From UBA7446 sp024639165 (GTDB lineage: Bacteria; Bacteroidota; Bacteroidia; Flavobacteriales; Flavobacteriaceae): a DNA stretch of 64,000 nt. The notes under the pieces were generated by a model. That model was given only the letters and a program-made list of their open reading frames with translations, was not told the DNA's origin and made no database searches. The translations under genes and the position numbers were made by a program. The DNA is taken from NCBI GenBank assembly GCA_024639165.1, contig JAHEIX010000020.1:50109-114108 (forward strand), given 5' to 3'. Of the stretch, positions 1 through 8,453 are shown one piece after another (position 1 is the stretch's first letter; each line of letters opens with the position of its first letter).

Positions 1-521
1 CCTTTAACGTAGTAGGGGTTGTTGCGTATATCGAAATTATTAACTTCACTTATGTAGCCCAGGAGATTGGATGCTACTTTTGTTTGGTAGTTTCTAACAG
101 ATTTCCGCTGAATGTACATGCCAGGAAACTTCCACATCTTTTCCTGTAAAATGGCATAATCTTGTTTGGAAATTTGGTTTAAAAGAACCGATGGCGCACG
201 CAGTGAATAACGTTGCGCTTTGTTTATACTTTCGACTAATTTTGATTTAGGTAAACGCAGCATTTCGCAAAGGTCCAAGGTGTCAAATACCTTAAGGTTT
301 TTGGGAATCACCATTAAGTCATACATGGGTTGATTGGAAACCAACAGGGTTCCGTTTCTGTCAAAAACATACCCTCGCTCTGGGTATACATATCGCTTTA
401 ATACCGAGTTTTTTAAGGAAAGATCTTCGTATTGATTTGAAAGTATTTGAAGGAAAAATAACCTGATAAAGAGCACACTACCTACAAATGCAATCGCTGT
501 GGTAAAAAAGCGGGTTCTCAT
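1..521 (-). CDS. mrdA: Penicillin-binding protein 2 (peptidoglycan transpeptidase), N-terminal part, cut by window edge
   Basis: Only the first 173 or so codons lie inside the window; the frame stays open to base 1. The protein starts MRTRFFTTAIAF and has one N-terminal membrane segment (about residues 6-26). This is followed by the class B PBP dimerisation-domain signature YPERGYVFDRNG near residues 50-61. PBP2 cross-links peptidoglycan during lateral wall growth as part of the elongasome with MreB/C/D. The ATG at 521-519 shares its A with the TGA stop of mreD (TGATG), so the two are translationally coupled. Position directly after mreBCD supports PBP2 rather than the division protein FtsI. 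The transpeptidase domain is outside the window, so its active-site serine cannot be checked. Confidence 0.9.
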   Translation of the reverse strand, partial: MRTRFFTTAIAFVGSVLFIRLFFLQILSNQYEDLSLKNSVLKRYVYPERGYVFDRNGTLLVSNQPMYDLMVIPKNLKVFDTLDLCEMLRLPKSKLVESINKAQRYSLRAPSVLLNQISKQDYAILQEKMWKFPGMYIQRKSVRNYQTKVASNLLGYISEVNNFDIRNNPYYVK

Positions 522-1021
522 CACTTTGTTTTTTGGGTTAAAACAAGCAGTAAAAAACAGGTCATAATGGTTAAAATACTGGTTGCCCCCCATGCGCCTA
601 ACAACCAGCCTAACTTAGACCAGCTTCCTGTCATGGCAGTAAAAAGGAAAAAGTGATGAACCAATATGATAAGCAAGGTGTAGAGACAAAGGCTCCCGAA
701 TGATTCGTTTTCAATCTTCAGGTCTCTTAAGGATATGGTGTCTCTATATGCAGCGCGCATTAGCAGTGGCCTTGTGAAGCACGCAATCAGACTTGCGACG
801 GTGTGAATGCCCCCAGACAAGAAAAGCAAGTCCACCATAATTCCTATAAAAAATCCGACCAATAACACTACCCACGCTTCCCATTGGTGCGGTAACAGCA
901 CAAATAAAAGCACATAGATTAAGGGTGCATATGGAATCCCTAGCATGATAGGGTCAAGCATAAAAATCTGTGCAAAGACAAGTGCCAAAAACCAAATCAG
1001 TAAGCTTATCGGTTTACTCAT
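521..1021 (-). CDS. mreD: Rod shape-determining protein MreD
   Basis: A 166-residue, very hydrophobic protein with about five predicted membrane helices spread over its length and few charged loops, as expected for MreD. It is an inner-membrane part of the elongation machinery that links MreC/MreB to PBP2. Sequence conservation in this family is weak, so the call rests on size, membrane pattern and its position between mreC and mrdA. Its start overlaps the end of mreC by 8 nt and its stop shares one base with the mrdA start. It is therefore read from the mreB operon. Confidence 0.88.
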   Translation of the reverse strand: MSKPISLLIWFLALVFAQIFMLDPIMLGIPYAPLIYVLLFVLLPHQWEAWVVLLVGFFIGIMVDLLFLSGGIHTVASLIACFTRPLLMRAAYRDTISLRDLKIENESFGSLCLYTLLIILVHHFFLFTAMTGSWSKLGWLLGAWGATSILTIMTCFLLLVLTQKTK

Positions 1022-1814
1022 TATCGATGATCATTTCTTTTATTGTTTCAGCCTTAGGTATCACAACGCCATAGACATAATCCAGATTGGTCATGTCTTG
1101 AAAAAGGGATATGTGGAGTTGGTAATAGTTGTCGTTTGTAGGAACAATGACATCACGAATAACGCCGAGGTCAATATGTTTTGGAAAAATAGCTGACATT
1201 CCTCCTGTGACAATAGTGTCTCCCACTTGTACATTAGCAGCTAAGGGGACGTCAGACAATATCATATCTTTTGGCGAATCACCATTCCAATGGAGACTAC
1301 CAAAATGATTGCTTTTTTTAAGTTTTGCATTAATACTCAGCGCCTTATTTAGTAAGGAAATAACACTGCTGGTTTCTTCATTGATGCTATGAACAATCCC
1401 AACGACTCCTTTTGCAGAAATAATCCCCATTTCCTTGTGGATGCCGCTTTTTTTCCCGGCGTTGAGTGTGATATGATTGTAGTTGAGCTGAATACTATTG
1501 CGAATAACTTGAGCAGGAATTACTTCAAATGGAATACTGTCTAAAAGAAGCGCTTGATTCTGCTCATTGATAAGCTTTGCTAACAGATACTGGTTGTCTT
1601 CGATAAGTTGTTGGTTATGCTGATTAAGCTTAAAGTAAGAAAAAAACTGATGGCGAGCCTCAAAAAAAGGAGCTAGGGCAGCATTGTTAAGTGCTAAAAA
1701 GTTACTGCGCTGGTAATTGTGATTACGTGCCATATATTGAAGGGATAGCGCTAGCAACAAAATAAACAGCAGTAGCGTTCTGTTTCGCAGTATGCTGTTC
1801 AGTAATTTTTGCAT
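1014..1814 (-). CDS. mreC: Rod shape-determining protein MreC
   Basis: A 266-residue protein with one N-terminal transmembrane helix (about residues 12-28), a coiled-coil stretch (about 55-90), and then the periplasmic beta-rich MreC domain, with glycine-rich turns such as NAGKKSGIHKEMGI and VGDTIVTGGMSAIFP. MreC is the bitopic scaffold that connects cytoplasmic MreB filaments with PBP2. It starts 8 nt after the mreB stop and overlaps mreD by 8 nt, so it is a middle gene of the operon. Length fits the family in Bacteroidota. Confidence 0.93.
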   Translation of the reverse strand: MQKLLNSILRNRTLLLFILLLALSLQYMARNHNYQRSNFLALNNAALAPFFEARHQFFSYFKLNQHNQQLIEDNQYLLAKLINEQNQALLLDSIPFEVIPAQVIRNSIQLNYNHITLNAGKKSGIHKEMGIISAKGVVGIVHSINEETSSVISLLNKALSINAKLKKSNHFGSLHWNGDSPKDMILSDVPLAANVQVGDTIVTGGMSAIFPKHIDLGVIRDVIVPTNDNYYQLHISLFQDMTNLDYVYGVVIPKAETIKEMIIDNE

Positions 1815-1822
1815 GTGTTACA

Positions 1823-2851
1823 CTACTTTATCAAAACAGACTTGTATCGCTCAATATTTTTAAGCACGGTGCCTGTTCCTCGAACTACAGCTCTAAGTGG
1901 ATCTTCTGCAATAAAAATGGGGAGTTCCGTTTTTTGAGATAGTCTTTTGTCTAGACCTCGGAGCATAGAACCACCGCCGGCTAGATATACACCAGTATTG
2001 TAGATATCTGCTGCTAGCTCGGGAGGCGTTTGCGCAAGTGTTTCCATAACAGAATCTTCAATTCGTACTATGGATTTATCTAATGCCTTGTAGATTTCTC
2101 TGTATGAAATAAGAATTTCTTTAGGTTTTCCTGTCAATAAATCACGTCCCTGAACCGACATGTCTTCTGGTGGGCTTTCCAATTCCTCAGTTGCAGAGCC
2201 AATGCTAATTTTGACACGTTCTGCTGTGCGTTCACCAATAAACAAGTTGTGTTGGGTGCGCATATAATAGATGATATCGTTTGTGAATACATCACCAGCA
2301 ATTTTAACGGATTTATCACATACAATTCCTGAAAGGGCAATGACCGCAATTTCAGTAGTACCACCCCCAATATCAACAATCATATTTCCCTTTGGTTGCA
2401 TGATGTCAACGCCAATACCAATAGCTGCTGCCATAGGTTCGTGAATCAAATAGACTTCTTTTCCGTTAACACGTTCTGCAGATTCTCTAACGGCACGCAT
2501 CTCCACTTCTGTAATTCCAGAGGGTATACAGATGACCATACGAAGCGATGGCGTAAAAAAGCGTTTTTTGAGTGAAGGAATATTCTTGATAAACAAGCTA
2601 ATCATTTGCTCAGAAGCATTAAAATCAGCAATAACGCCGTCTTTTAGTGGACGTATCGTTTTGATATTTTCATGGGTTTTACCTTGCATCTGGTTGGCTT
2701 CTTGACCCACAGCAATAATTTTGCTGTTCCTTCTGTCCATAGCTACTATAGATGGACTGTCAACCACTACCTTATCATTGTGAATAATAAGCGTGTTAGC
2801 AGTACCTAAGTCTATAGCTATTTCTTCAGTCAAAAAGTCAAAAAATCCCAT
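1823..2851 (-). CDS. mreB: Rod shape-determining protein MreB (bacterial actin)
   Basis: A 342-residue actin-fold ATPase. The phosphate 1 loop (IAIDLGTANTLI, about residues 12-23), the phosphate 2 loop (IVDIGGGTTEIAVI, about 158-171) and the adenosine motif (TGVYLAGGGSMLRGLD, about 286-301) are all present. It polymerises under the inner membrane and positions lateral wall synthesis. It is the first gene of mreB-mreC-mreD-mrdA and follows purH by 30 bp. No clear separate promoter was seen in that gap, so it may be co-transcribed with purH. Confidence 0.97.
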   Translation of the reverse strand: MGFFDFLTEEIAIDLGTANTLIIHNDKVVVDSPSIVAMDRRNSKIIAVGQEANQMQGKTHENIKTIRPLKDGVIADFNASEQMISLFIKNIPSLKKRFFTPSLRMVICIPSGITEVEMRAVRESAERVNGKEVYLIHEPMAAAIGIGVDIMQPKGNMIVDIGGGTTEIAVIALSGIVCDKSVKIAGDVFTNDIIYYMRTQHNLFIGERTAERVKISIGSATEELESPPEDMSVQGRDLLTGKPKEILISYREIYKALDKSIVRIEDSVMETLAQTPPELAADIYNTGVYLAGGGSMLRGLDKRLSQKTELPIFIAEDPLRAVVRGTGTVLKNIERYKSVLIK

Positions 2852-2881
2852 GAAATTGGTATTGGTATGTAATAATACGAA

Positions 2882-4408
2882 TTAATGTTTAAAATGCCTT
2901 ACACCAGACATAACCATTGCCAAATTATTTCCATTGCAATAGTCTATGCTCAATTGATCTTTGACAGACCCTCCAGGTTGAATTACGGCTACAATGCCAG
3001 CATTATTTGCAATTTCAACACAATCTGGGAAAGGAAAGAAAGCATCACTAGCCATAACTGCTCCCGTCAAATCAAAACCAAAATGTTTTGCTTTTTCAAT
3101 AGATTGATTTAATGCATCTACTCTTGAGGTTTGGCCTGTTCCAGCGGCAAATAACTGTCCGTTTTTAGCTAAAACAATGGTGTTGGATTTGGTGTGTTTT
3201 GCAATTTTAGAAGCAAACAACAAATCGCTAATTTCCTGTGTGGTGGCTTTTCTTTCTGTGACGTCACGCAGTATAGACTGGTCGTCTGTTATCCCGTCAC
3301 GTTCTTGCACCAAATGTCCATTGAGGCAAGAGCGAACCAAAGAAGATGGCTGTGGATAGCTTTTTAAATCCAGCAAAATTCTATTCTTCTTTTGTTTCAA
3401 TACTTCCAAAGCACTTGCTTCAAAAGCAGGGGCAATAACAACCTCACAGAAAAGCGTATTGATTTTTTCGGCTGTGGGAAGGTCTATAGTGGTGTTGGCA
3501 ATTAGCACGCCACCAAAAGCAGATACTGGATCTCCGGCAAGTGCGTCTGTGTAGGCTTGTGAAATGCTATCACGGGTAGCCAATCCACAAGCATTGTTGT
3601 GTTTTAGGATAGCAAAAGTGGGCGCATCGTCTTTAAATTCTGCCATCAGTTGTACTGCGGCATCAACATCGAGGAGGTTGTTGTAAGAAAGCGCCTTACC
3701 GTGATGCTTAAAAAATACCTCTTCGAAATTGCCAAAGAAAGTTCCTTTTTGATGTGGATTCTCGCCATATCGTAATAGTTTACCTTCGTTGTAGCTCAGC
3801 TTTAAAGCATCGTTATCTTCTTCAAAGAAATTGAAAATATGCGTGTCGTAATGCGAAGATACACGGAACGCATTTGCGGCAAATTGTTTACGATCTGCCA
3901 ATGCTGTTTTTCCATTTTTACTTTCTAGTAATGCTAGAAAGTCATCGTAATCACCAACGGATGATACGCACAAGACGTCTTTGTAGTTTTTGGCAGCAGC
4001 ACGGATAAGTGAAATCCCACCAATGTCTATTTTTTCTATGATGTCTGCTTCTGATGCGCCAGATCTAACGGTATCTTCAAATGGATACAAATCTACCAAT
4101 ACAATATCAAGATGTGGTATGCTGTATGCTGCTAACTCTTCTTGATCATTTTCATTTGATCTGCGGTTCAGAATTCCACCAAAAACTTTGGGGTGTAAGG
4201 TTTTAACACGCCCCCCTAAAATGGAAGGGTATGAAGTCAAATCCTCTACCTGAATTACGGGAACTCCCTGCGCCTCAATAAAGGCTGCAGTTCCACCTGT
4301 TGAATAGAGCGTAATGCCCAACTCGTGCATTTTGGTAACGATGGGGGCAAGCCCCTCTTTGTTGAATACAGAAATAAGGGCGGATTTGGCTTGGATAGCG
4401 TCTTGCAT
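2882..4408 (-). CDS. purH: Bifunctional AICAR transformylase / IMP cyclohydrolase
   Basis: A 508-residue enzyme for the last two steps of IMP synthesis. The N-terminal IMP cyclohydrolase (MGS-like) domain covers about residues 1-150, with SALISVFNKEGL and GGRVKTLHPKVFGG. The C-terminal AICAR transformylase domain follows, with the conserved Lys-His of ILKHNNACG near residue 270 and a C-terminus ending in VMSGVRHFKH. Length is typical. A TACTTTTG element at 4435-4428 lies 19 bp ahead of the ATG, so the gene has its own promoter and may also drive mreBCD-mrdA. Confidence 0.97.
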   Translation of the reverse strand: MQDAIQAKSALISVFNKEGLAPIVTKMHELGITLYSTGGTAAFIEAQGVPVIQVEDLTSYPSILGGRVKTLHPKVFGGILNRRSNENDQEELAAYSIPHLDIVLVDLYPFEDTVRSGASEADIIEKIDIGGISLIRAAAKNYKDVLCVSSVGDYDDFLALLESKNGKTALADRKQFAANAFRVSSHYDTHIFNFFEEDNDALKLSYNEGKLLRYGENPHQKGTFFGNFEEVFFKHHGKALSYNNLLDVDAAVQLMAEFKDDAPTFAILKHNNACGLATRDSISQAYTDALAGDPVSAFGGVLIANTTIDLPTAEKINTLFCEVVIAPAFEASALEVLKQKKNRILLDLKSYPQPSSLVRSCLNGHLVQERDGITDDQSILRDVTERKATTQEISDLLFASKIAKHTKSNTIVLAKNGQLFAAGTGQTSRVDALNQSIEKAKHFGFDLTGAVMASDAFFPFPDCVEIANNAGIVAVIQPGGSVKDQLSIDYCNGNNLAMVMSGVRHFKH

Positions 4409-4427
4409 GAAATAAAAATTGAAAGCA

Positions 4428-4435
4428 CAAAAGTA
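4428..4435 (-). promoter_or_regulatory. Probable -10 element of purH (TAnnTTTG)
   Basis: TACTTTTG on the minus strand, 19 bp before the purH ATG. It matches the Bacteroidota -10 consensus TAnnTTTG exactly. No convincing -33 TTG at normal spacing was found. Confidence 0.55.
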
Positions 4436-4449
4436 GGAATTTTATCCCA

Positions 4450-4920
4450 CTAAAAGTTCATTTTTGAACGCAATAAATAAGTCGCAACACGTTGGTTTAC
4501 TTCCGCCAAAAACACCTCGTCATTTTTGTCAAAAGCACGGGCTGTATTGGAGTCTATATCAATTTGCCCCACGTTTTTCCCCTCCATAAATAGCGGTACC
4601 ACAATTTCAGACTTTACGTCTATGCTACAAGCAATATAGTTGTCTTGCTCAGATACGTCGTCTACCACAAAATTTTGATTGCTCAAAGCTACCTGGCCAC
4701 AGATCCCTTTTCCAAATGGAATTACGGTATGGTCTGTTGGCTTTCCAGCGAATGCTTTTAGATGGAGTTCTTTTTTTTCAGGTTTGTGAAAGTAGAAGCC
4801 TACCCAATCGTAGCTTGGGAGTTTTTGTTGAATTTCAGCACAAACCCATTCCAATGCCGTTTGGGGGTCTTGACTTTGATTCAAATATTTGGCAATATGT
4901 TCAAGAAGGGATTTATACAT
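4450..4920 (-). CDS. GAF-domain protein, free methionine-(R)-sulfoxide reductase-like
   Basis: A 156-residue single GAF domain resembling the YebR/fRMsr family, which reduces free L-methionine-(R)-sulfoxide. Two of the three cysteines of characterised enzymes are kept: C74 in GKGICGQVA and C98 in NYIACSIDVKSEIVVP. The position of the first family cysteine (before the TxIP motif) is His64 (TDHTVIP). The redox relay may therefore use only two cysteines. Activity is inferred, not shown. The ATG sits immediately after the T-run of the groEL terminator, leaving no ordinary leader if transcription enters from groEL. It could instead be a ligand-binding GAF protein without reductase activity. Confidence 0.8.
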   Translation of the reverse strand: MYKSLLEHIAKYLNQSQDPQTALEWVCAEIQQKLPSYDWVGFYFHKPEKKELHLKAFAGKPTDHTVIPFGKGICGQVALSNQNFVVDDVSEQDNYIACSIDVKSEIVVPLFMEGKNVGQIDIDSNTARAFDKNDEVFLAEVNQRVATYLLRSKMNF

Positions 4921-4947
4921 AAAAAAACTGCCCCATAAAGGGGCAGT
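4921..4947 (-). terminator. Rho-independent terminator of groES-groEL, abutting the next start codon
   Basis: On the minus strand an 8-bp stem (ACTGCCCC / GGGGCAGT, arms 4940-4947 and 4927-4934) with a 5-nt loop is followed by seven T, then directly by the ATG of the GAF gene at 4920. The T-run lies between hairpin and start codon. Confidence 0.85.
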
Positions 4948-4961
4948 AAATAATGAATTGT

Positions 4962-6599
4962 TTACATCATGCCTGGCATGCCTCCACCACCCATAGGCGG
5001 CATAGCGGCAGCTGGCGTGTCTTCTTTAATATCAACTAAGGCACATTCGGTAGTTAGAATCATCCCAGCTACAGAAGCAGCATTTTCAAGTGCAATTCGC
5101 GTCACTTTCTTAGGGTCAATGATTCCTTTTTCTTGCATGTTGCCATAGGTGTCGGTTTTGGCATCATATCCAAAATTGTTTTCACCTTCTATAACCTTTG
5201 CAACTACCACAGAGCCTTCACCACCTGCATTTCCAACAATGGTACGTAGGGGTGACTCAATCGCTTTTGAGACAATTTGAATACCAGTTAGCTCGTCTGC
5301 ATTTGTGCTTTTGAGCTTTCCTAAACTCGGCAATGCTTGTAGCAGTGCTACACCACCACCAGAAACGATACCTTCTTCAACTGCAGCCCTTGTCGCGTGT
5401 AGTGCATCGTCAACACGGTCTTTCTTTTCTTTCATCTCAACTTCAGAAGCGGCACCTACATAAAGTACTGCAACACCACCAGAAAGCTTGGCGAGTCGTT
5501 CTTGAAGCTTTTCTTTGTCATAGTCAGACGTAGATGCCTCAATTTGAGATTTGATTTGATTTACACGTGCTTTTATGTCGTCTGTGTTGCCTGCACCATT
5601 TACGACTGTAGTACTGTCTTTGTCAATGGTTACTTTTTCAGCAGTACCCAACATGTCGAGGGTTGCATTTTCAAGAGTAAATCCACGGTCTTCAGAAATA
5701 ACGGTTCCGCCAGTTAAAATGGCAATGTCTTCCAACATAGCTTTTCTTCTGTCGCCAAACCCAGGTGCCTTAACAGCGGCTATTTTAAGCGAACCGCGGA
5801 GTTTGTTGACCACAAGTGTTGCCAAAGCCTCTCCGTCTACGTCTTCTGCGATAACCACTAAAGGCTTACCACTTTGGGCAACAGGCTCTAGTACAGGAAG
5901 CAAATCCTTCATGGTAGAAATTTTCTTGTCGTACAATAGAATGTATGGCGATTCCATATCTGCTTCCATTTTGTCTGAATTGGTAACAAAGTATGGCGAT
6001 ATATAACCGCGGTCAAATTGCATACCTTCAACTATATCAACCGTAGTATCGGTTCCTTTAGCTTCTTCTACCGTGATAACGCCTTCCTTTCCTACTTTCT
6101 CAAAAGCTGCCGTAATCAACTCACCTATGGCTGCGTCGTTGTTAGCTGAAATGGATGCTACTTGTTTGATTTTTTCAGATGAGTTACCCACTTCAACAGC
6201 TTGTTTGTTAAGGTCAGCAACTATGGCTTCAACCGCTTTGTCAATACCTCGCTTAAGGTCCATAGGGTTAGCCCCTGCGGCAACATTTTTAAGTCCTTCT
6301 TTAACAATAGCTTGTGCAAGTATGGTTGCTGTTGTTGTCCCATCACCAGCTAAGTCGTTGGTTTTGGAAGCTACTTCTTTTACCATTTGTGCACCCATAT
6401 TTTCAAGGGCATCCTCAAGCTCTACTTCTTTAGCAACACTGACACCGTCCTTGGTTACTTGCGGGCCACCAAAAGACTTACCAATGATTACGTTTCGGCC
6501 TTTGGGCCCAAGCGTTACTTTAACTGCGTCTGCAAGTGCATCAACGCCACGCTTTAGTCCGTCGCGTGCTTCTATATCAAATTGAATTTTCTTTGCCAT
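4962..6599 (-). CDS. groEL: Chaperonin GroEL (60 kDa, Hsp60)
   Basis: A 545-residue chaperonin with all family landmarks. These are the ATP-binding VTLGPKGRNV near residues 28-37, GDGTTTATILA around 86-96, the AVKAPGFGDRRK stretch of the apical domain, VVEEGIVSGGGVALL (intermediate/equatorial), and a C-terminal Gly/Met tail (PPMGGGGMPGMM). It forms the double-ring folding chamber capped by GroES. It starts 9 bp after the groES stop and is closed by a strong terminator at 4921-4947. I looked for a CIRCE (HrcA) operator upstream of groES and did not see one. Confidence 0.99.
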   Translation of the reverse strand: MAKKIQFDIEARDGLKRGVDALADAVKVTLGPKGRNVIIGKSFGGPQVTKDGVSVAKEVELEDALENMGAQMVKEVASKTNDLAGDGTTTATILAQAIVKEGLKNVAAGANPMDLKRGIDKAVEAIVADLNKQAVEVGNSSEKIKQVASISANNDAAIGELITAAFEKVGKEGVITVEEAKGTDTTVDIVEGMQFDRGYISPYFVTNSDKMEADMESPYILLYDKKISTMKDLLPVLEPVAQSGKPLVVIAEDVDGEALATLVVNKLRGSLKIAAVKAPGFGDRRKAMLEDIAILTGGTVISEDRGFTLENATLDMLGTAEKVTIDKDSTTVVNGAGNTDDIKARVNQIKSQIEASTSDYDKEKLQERLAKLSGGVAVLYVGAASEVEMKEKKDRVDDALHATRAAVEEGIVSGGGVALLQALPSLGKLKSTNADELTGIQIVSKAIESPLRTIVGNAGGEGSVVVAKVIEGENNFGYDAKTDTYGNMQEKGIIDPKKVTRIALENAASVAGMILTTECALVDIKEDTPAAAMPPMGGGGMPGMM

Positions 6600-6608
6600 G
6601 ATAATGTT

Positions 6609-6890
6609 TTATGAAATGATTCCTAGAATATCGCTTTCGCGCATGATGATGTAATCGCCACCGTCTAATTTTAGCTCTGTGCCAGCGTATTTGCCATACA
6701 ATACGGTGTCACCTACCTGAACAGTGATGGCATCGTCTTTGGTTCCTGGTCCTGTAGCAACTACAGTTCCTTTTTGCGGTTTTTCTTTGGCTGTATCTGG
6801 AATGATAATTCCTGATGCGGTAGTCGTTTCTGCCGCCAATGGCGCAATCACAACACGATCAGCCAAGGGTTTGATATTGATCGTACTCAT
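6609..6890 (-). CDS. groES: Co-chaperonin GroES (10 kDa)
   Basis: A 93-residue GroES. It starts MSTINIKPLADRVVIAP, has the mobile loop around residues 18-34 (AAETTTASGIIIPD), and the conserved KPQKGTVVATGPG and VLYGKYAGTE segments. It caps GroEL. About 92 bp separate it from secG upstream, holding an imperfect terminator-like hairpin but no exact TAnnTTTG element. The closest is a 7/8 match (TAAATTTT) just before the ATG. Heat-shock control cannot be assigned from sequence. Confidence 0.98.
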   Translation of the reverse strand: MSTINIKPLADRVVIAPLAAETTTASGIIIPDTAKEKPQKGTVVATGPGTKDDAITVQVGDTVLYGKYAGTELKLDGGDYIIMRESDILGIIS

Positions 6891-6948
6891 GTATAAAAAT
6901 TTAGTTTATAAAATTATTAGCATCAATTGTGCCATTACAAAAATCAAG

Positions 6949-6978
6949 AAAAAAGCAGTCAAAAGCTGACAGCTTGAC
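6949..6978 (-). terminator. Candidate terminator/attenuator between secG and groES
   Basis: Minus-strand inverted repeat (GTCAAGCT...AGCTTTTGAC, 6978-6958, with a 2-nt bulge) followed after four bases by a run of six T (6954-6949), starting 5 bp past the secG stop. The stem is short and imperfect. It could partly end miaB-secG transcripts before groES. Confidence 0.45.
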
Positions 6979-6982
6979 ATTA

Positions 6983-7339
6983 TTAATCCTCGCCGTCTGT
7001 TTGTGGTAACTCAGGAAGTTCTTCTGGAATTTCTTCTGGAATAGTTTCAGGAATACTCTCCTCAATTGCTGCTTCATCAATAAGAGTAGACTCACTTGTA
7101 TTAGAAGGCATGCTAATCATGGAATTGGAAATCAGAATAAGAACCAATAATAAGGTAGCTAGCACCCAAGTACTTTTATCTAAAAAGTCGGTTGTTTTTT
7201 GAACGCCTCCAAGTTGTTGAGAGCTACCGCCAAATGCAGATGAAAGACCCCCGCCTTTTGGATTTTGAACCATTACGACCAGAATGAGCAAAAAGCAAAC
7301 GATGATGGTTAGTACTAGAAAAATGGAAAATGTACTCAT
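6983..7339 (-). CDS. secG: Preprotein translocase subunit SecG
   Basis: A 118-residue protein with two membrane helices (about residues 2-24 and 53-73), joined by the SecG loop motif MVQNPKGGGLSSAFGG. An acidic, proline-rich tail (IPETIPEEIPEELPELPQ) follows; tails of this kind are common in Bacteroidota. SecG assists SecYEG protein export. I chose the ATG at 7339 rather than the in-frame start 48 nt upstream, because homologues begin MSTF/MFT directly before the first helix and the upstream gene ends at 7341. Only 1 nt separates the two genes. Confidence 0.92.
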   Translation of the reverse strand: MSTFSIFLVLTIIVCFLLILVVMVQNPKGGGLSSAFGGSSQQLGGVQKTTDFLDKSTWVLATLLLVLILISNSMISMPSNTSESTLIDEAAIEESIPETIPEEIPEELPELPQTDGED

Positions 7340-7340
7340 A

Positions 7341-7952
7341 TTAACTTTGGTTTTGTGCTTTCTTAATTTTTTTGATTTGGTCTGCAAATAAACTACTTTT
7401 TTCTGGATATTTCAATGCCAATATCTCATAGGCGTTAATTGCATTTTTAAATTTCCCTTGCTTGACATAAATCTGTGCCAGGGTCTCTGTCATCAGCGAT
7501 TTGTCGTCAAATTGTTGCTTTTGCGTGAGATCGATTGTTTTCTTTTCGGTTTTAACCAAATCAATTTTAGGGGTATCAGCAATAAATTTATCAATGAGTC
7601 GCTCTTGATTTGTTTCTTTTGGCAAGGAATCATCTACTTGGTGCAGCCAATCGACAAACGACATAACTTGGTCAGCTGCACGACTTTGTCGGGCAAGTGT
7701 GACGCGTTCTGCTTCACCTGCAGGAGATTTGATAAGGTGCAATCTGTTTTTAGTGTGTACCGCACAGGATGCTAAAAAAGAAGGGGCCTGCTTTTGGGCA
7801 TGCTTTTCAGCAATTTGCCAACCCAAATGGTGTAAGGCTTGAAAATAAGGATACTGTTGTATGAGTGTTTCTACACGACTTAGGGTCGCTGATGGGTCCT
7901 CCTGTCCCTGCTCACGTAATGTTGTCAAATATGTACGTTCGCTGTTTACCAT
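7341..7952 (-). CDS. TPR-containing hypothetical protein
   Basis: A 203-residue soluble protein with no signal peptide. The C-terminal third (about residues 152-190: ETLAQIYVKQGKFKNAINAY) is a recognisable tetratricopeptide unit; the N-terminal half looks helical and may contain degenerate TPRs. The middle is charged (KTDIDLVKTEKKTIDL-like). It overlaps the end of lptE by 7 nt and is followed 1 nt later by secG, so it is a fixed member of the miaB-to-secG operon. A scaffold role in envelope assembly is plausible from context only; no function is known to me. Confidence 0.75.
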   Translation of the reverse strand: MVNSERTYLTTLREQGQEDPSATLSRVETLIQQYPYFQALHHLGWQIAEKHAQKQAPSFLASCAVHTKNRLHLIKSPAGEAERVTLARQSRAADQVMSFVDWLHQVDDSLPKETNQERLIDKFIADTPKIDLVKTEKKTIDLTQKQQFDDKSLMTETLAQIYVKQGKFKNAINAYEILALKYPEKSSLFADQIKKIKKAQNQS

Positions 7953-8452
7953 TTTGCCAAAGATTCGTTAAAAATATCTTGGGTTATGCGTTCGAACAGA
8001 ATTTCATGCGCTTCTGTTTGTATGGATTGAACTTGTGTGGCAGCATCAAAATCAAAGAAGAAACTAAATTTTTTCTCAAAGTCGTCGTCTTCGTTAAGAG
8101 TGTTAAAGTAACGCACATTAACGCTCATGGTTAGCCTGTTTTGGGCTGCGGTTTCCTGAGCGGTTGCAGTCATGGGAGTTACTCGATAGGTGACAATTTC
8201 GCCTTCATAAATCAAATGCCCGTTGACATTAGTCAGATCTAAGTTGGTTTGATTTAGTAACATTTCTTGAACTGCATTTGTAAAATCTCGATCAAGCCCT
8301 GGCTCAAAAACGGACCCCACTTCATTAGCAGCATTGTTTACAAAAAAGTTGACTTGCACTGTTTCTGCCCCTTCTGGAATAGAAGCTCCCGTAAAGGAAT
8401 AAAACTTACATCCCACCAGCAAAACAAAAATCAAAACAATACCTATTCTCAT
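7946..8452 (-). CDS. lptE: LptE-family LPS-assembly lipoprotein
   Basis: A 168-residue lipoprotein. The signal sequence is followed by the lipobox LLVGC (Cys15), then KFYSFTGASIPEGAETVQV, the typical opening of the Bacteroidota LptE-like family. LptE plugs and supports LptD in delivering lipopolysaccharide to the outer leaflet. The gene starts 1 nt after the sigma-54 activator stop and overlaps the TPR gene. It is only distantly related to proteobacterial LptE, and LptD is not in the window, so the exact role is by family. Confidence 0.82.
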   Translation of the reverse strand: MRIGIVLIFVLLVGCKFYSFTGASIPEGAETVQVNFFVNNAANEVGSVFEPGLDRDFTNAVQEMLLNQTNLDLTNVNGHLIYEGEIVTYRVTPMTATAQETAAQNRLTMSVNVRYFNTLNEDDDFEKKFSFFFDFDAATQVQSIQTEAHEILFERITQDIFNESLAKW

Positions 8453-8453
8453 A

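Noticed and set aside
5333..6585. Long plus-strand open frames across groEL
   Set aside because: Antisense shadows of a highly conserved coding sequence; the Ala/Ser-rich composition comes from the complementary codons.
6891..6982. CIRCE heat-shock operator upstream of groES
   Set aside because: No TTAGCACTC-N9-GAGTGCTAA type inverted repeat is present in the gap.
7340..7387. Upstream start giving SecG 16 extra residues
   Set aside because: It would overlap the preceding gene and put a basic, non-conserved stretch before the first helix.
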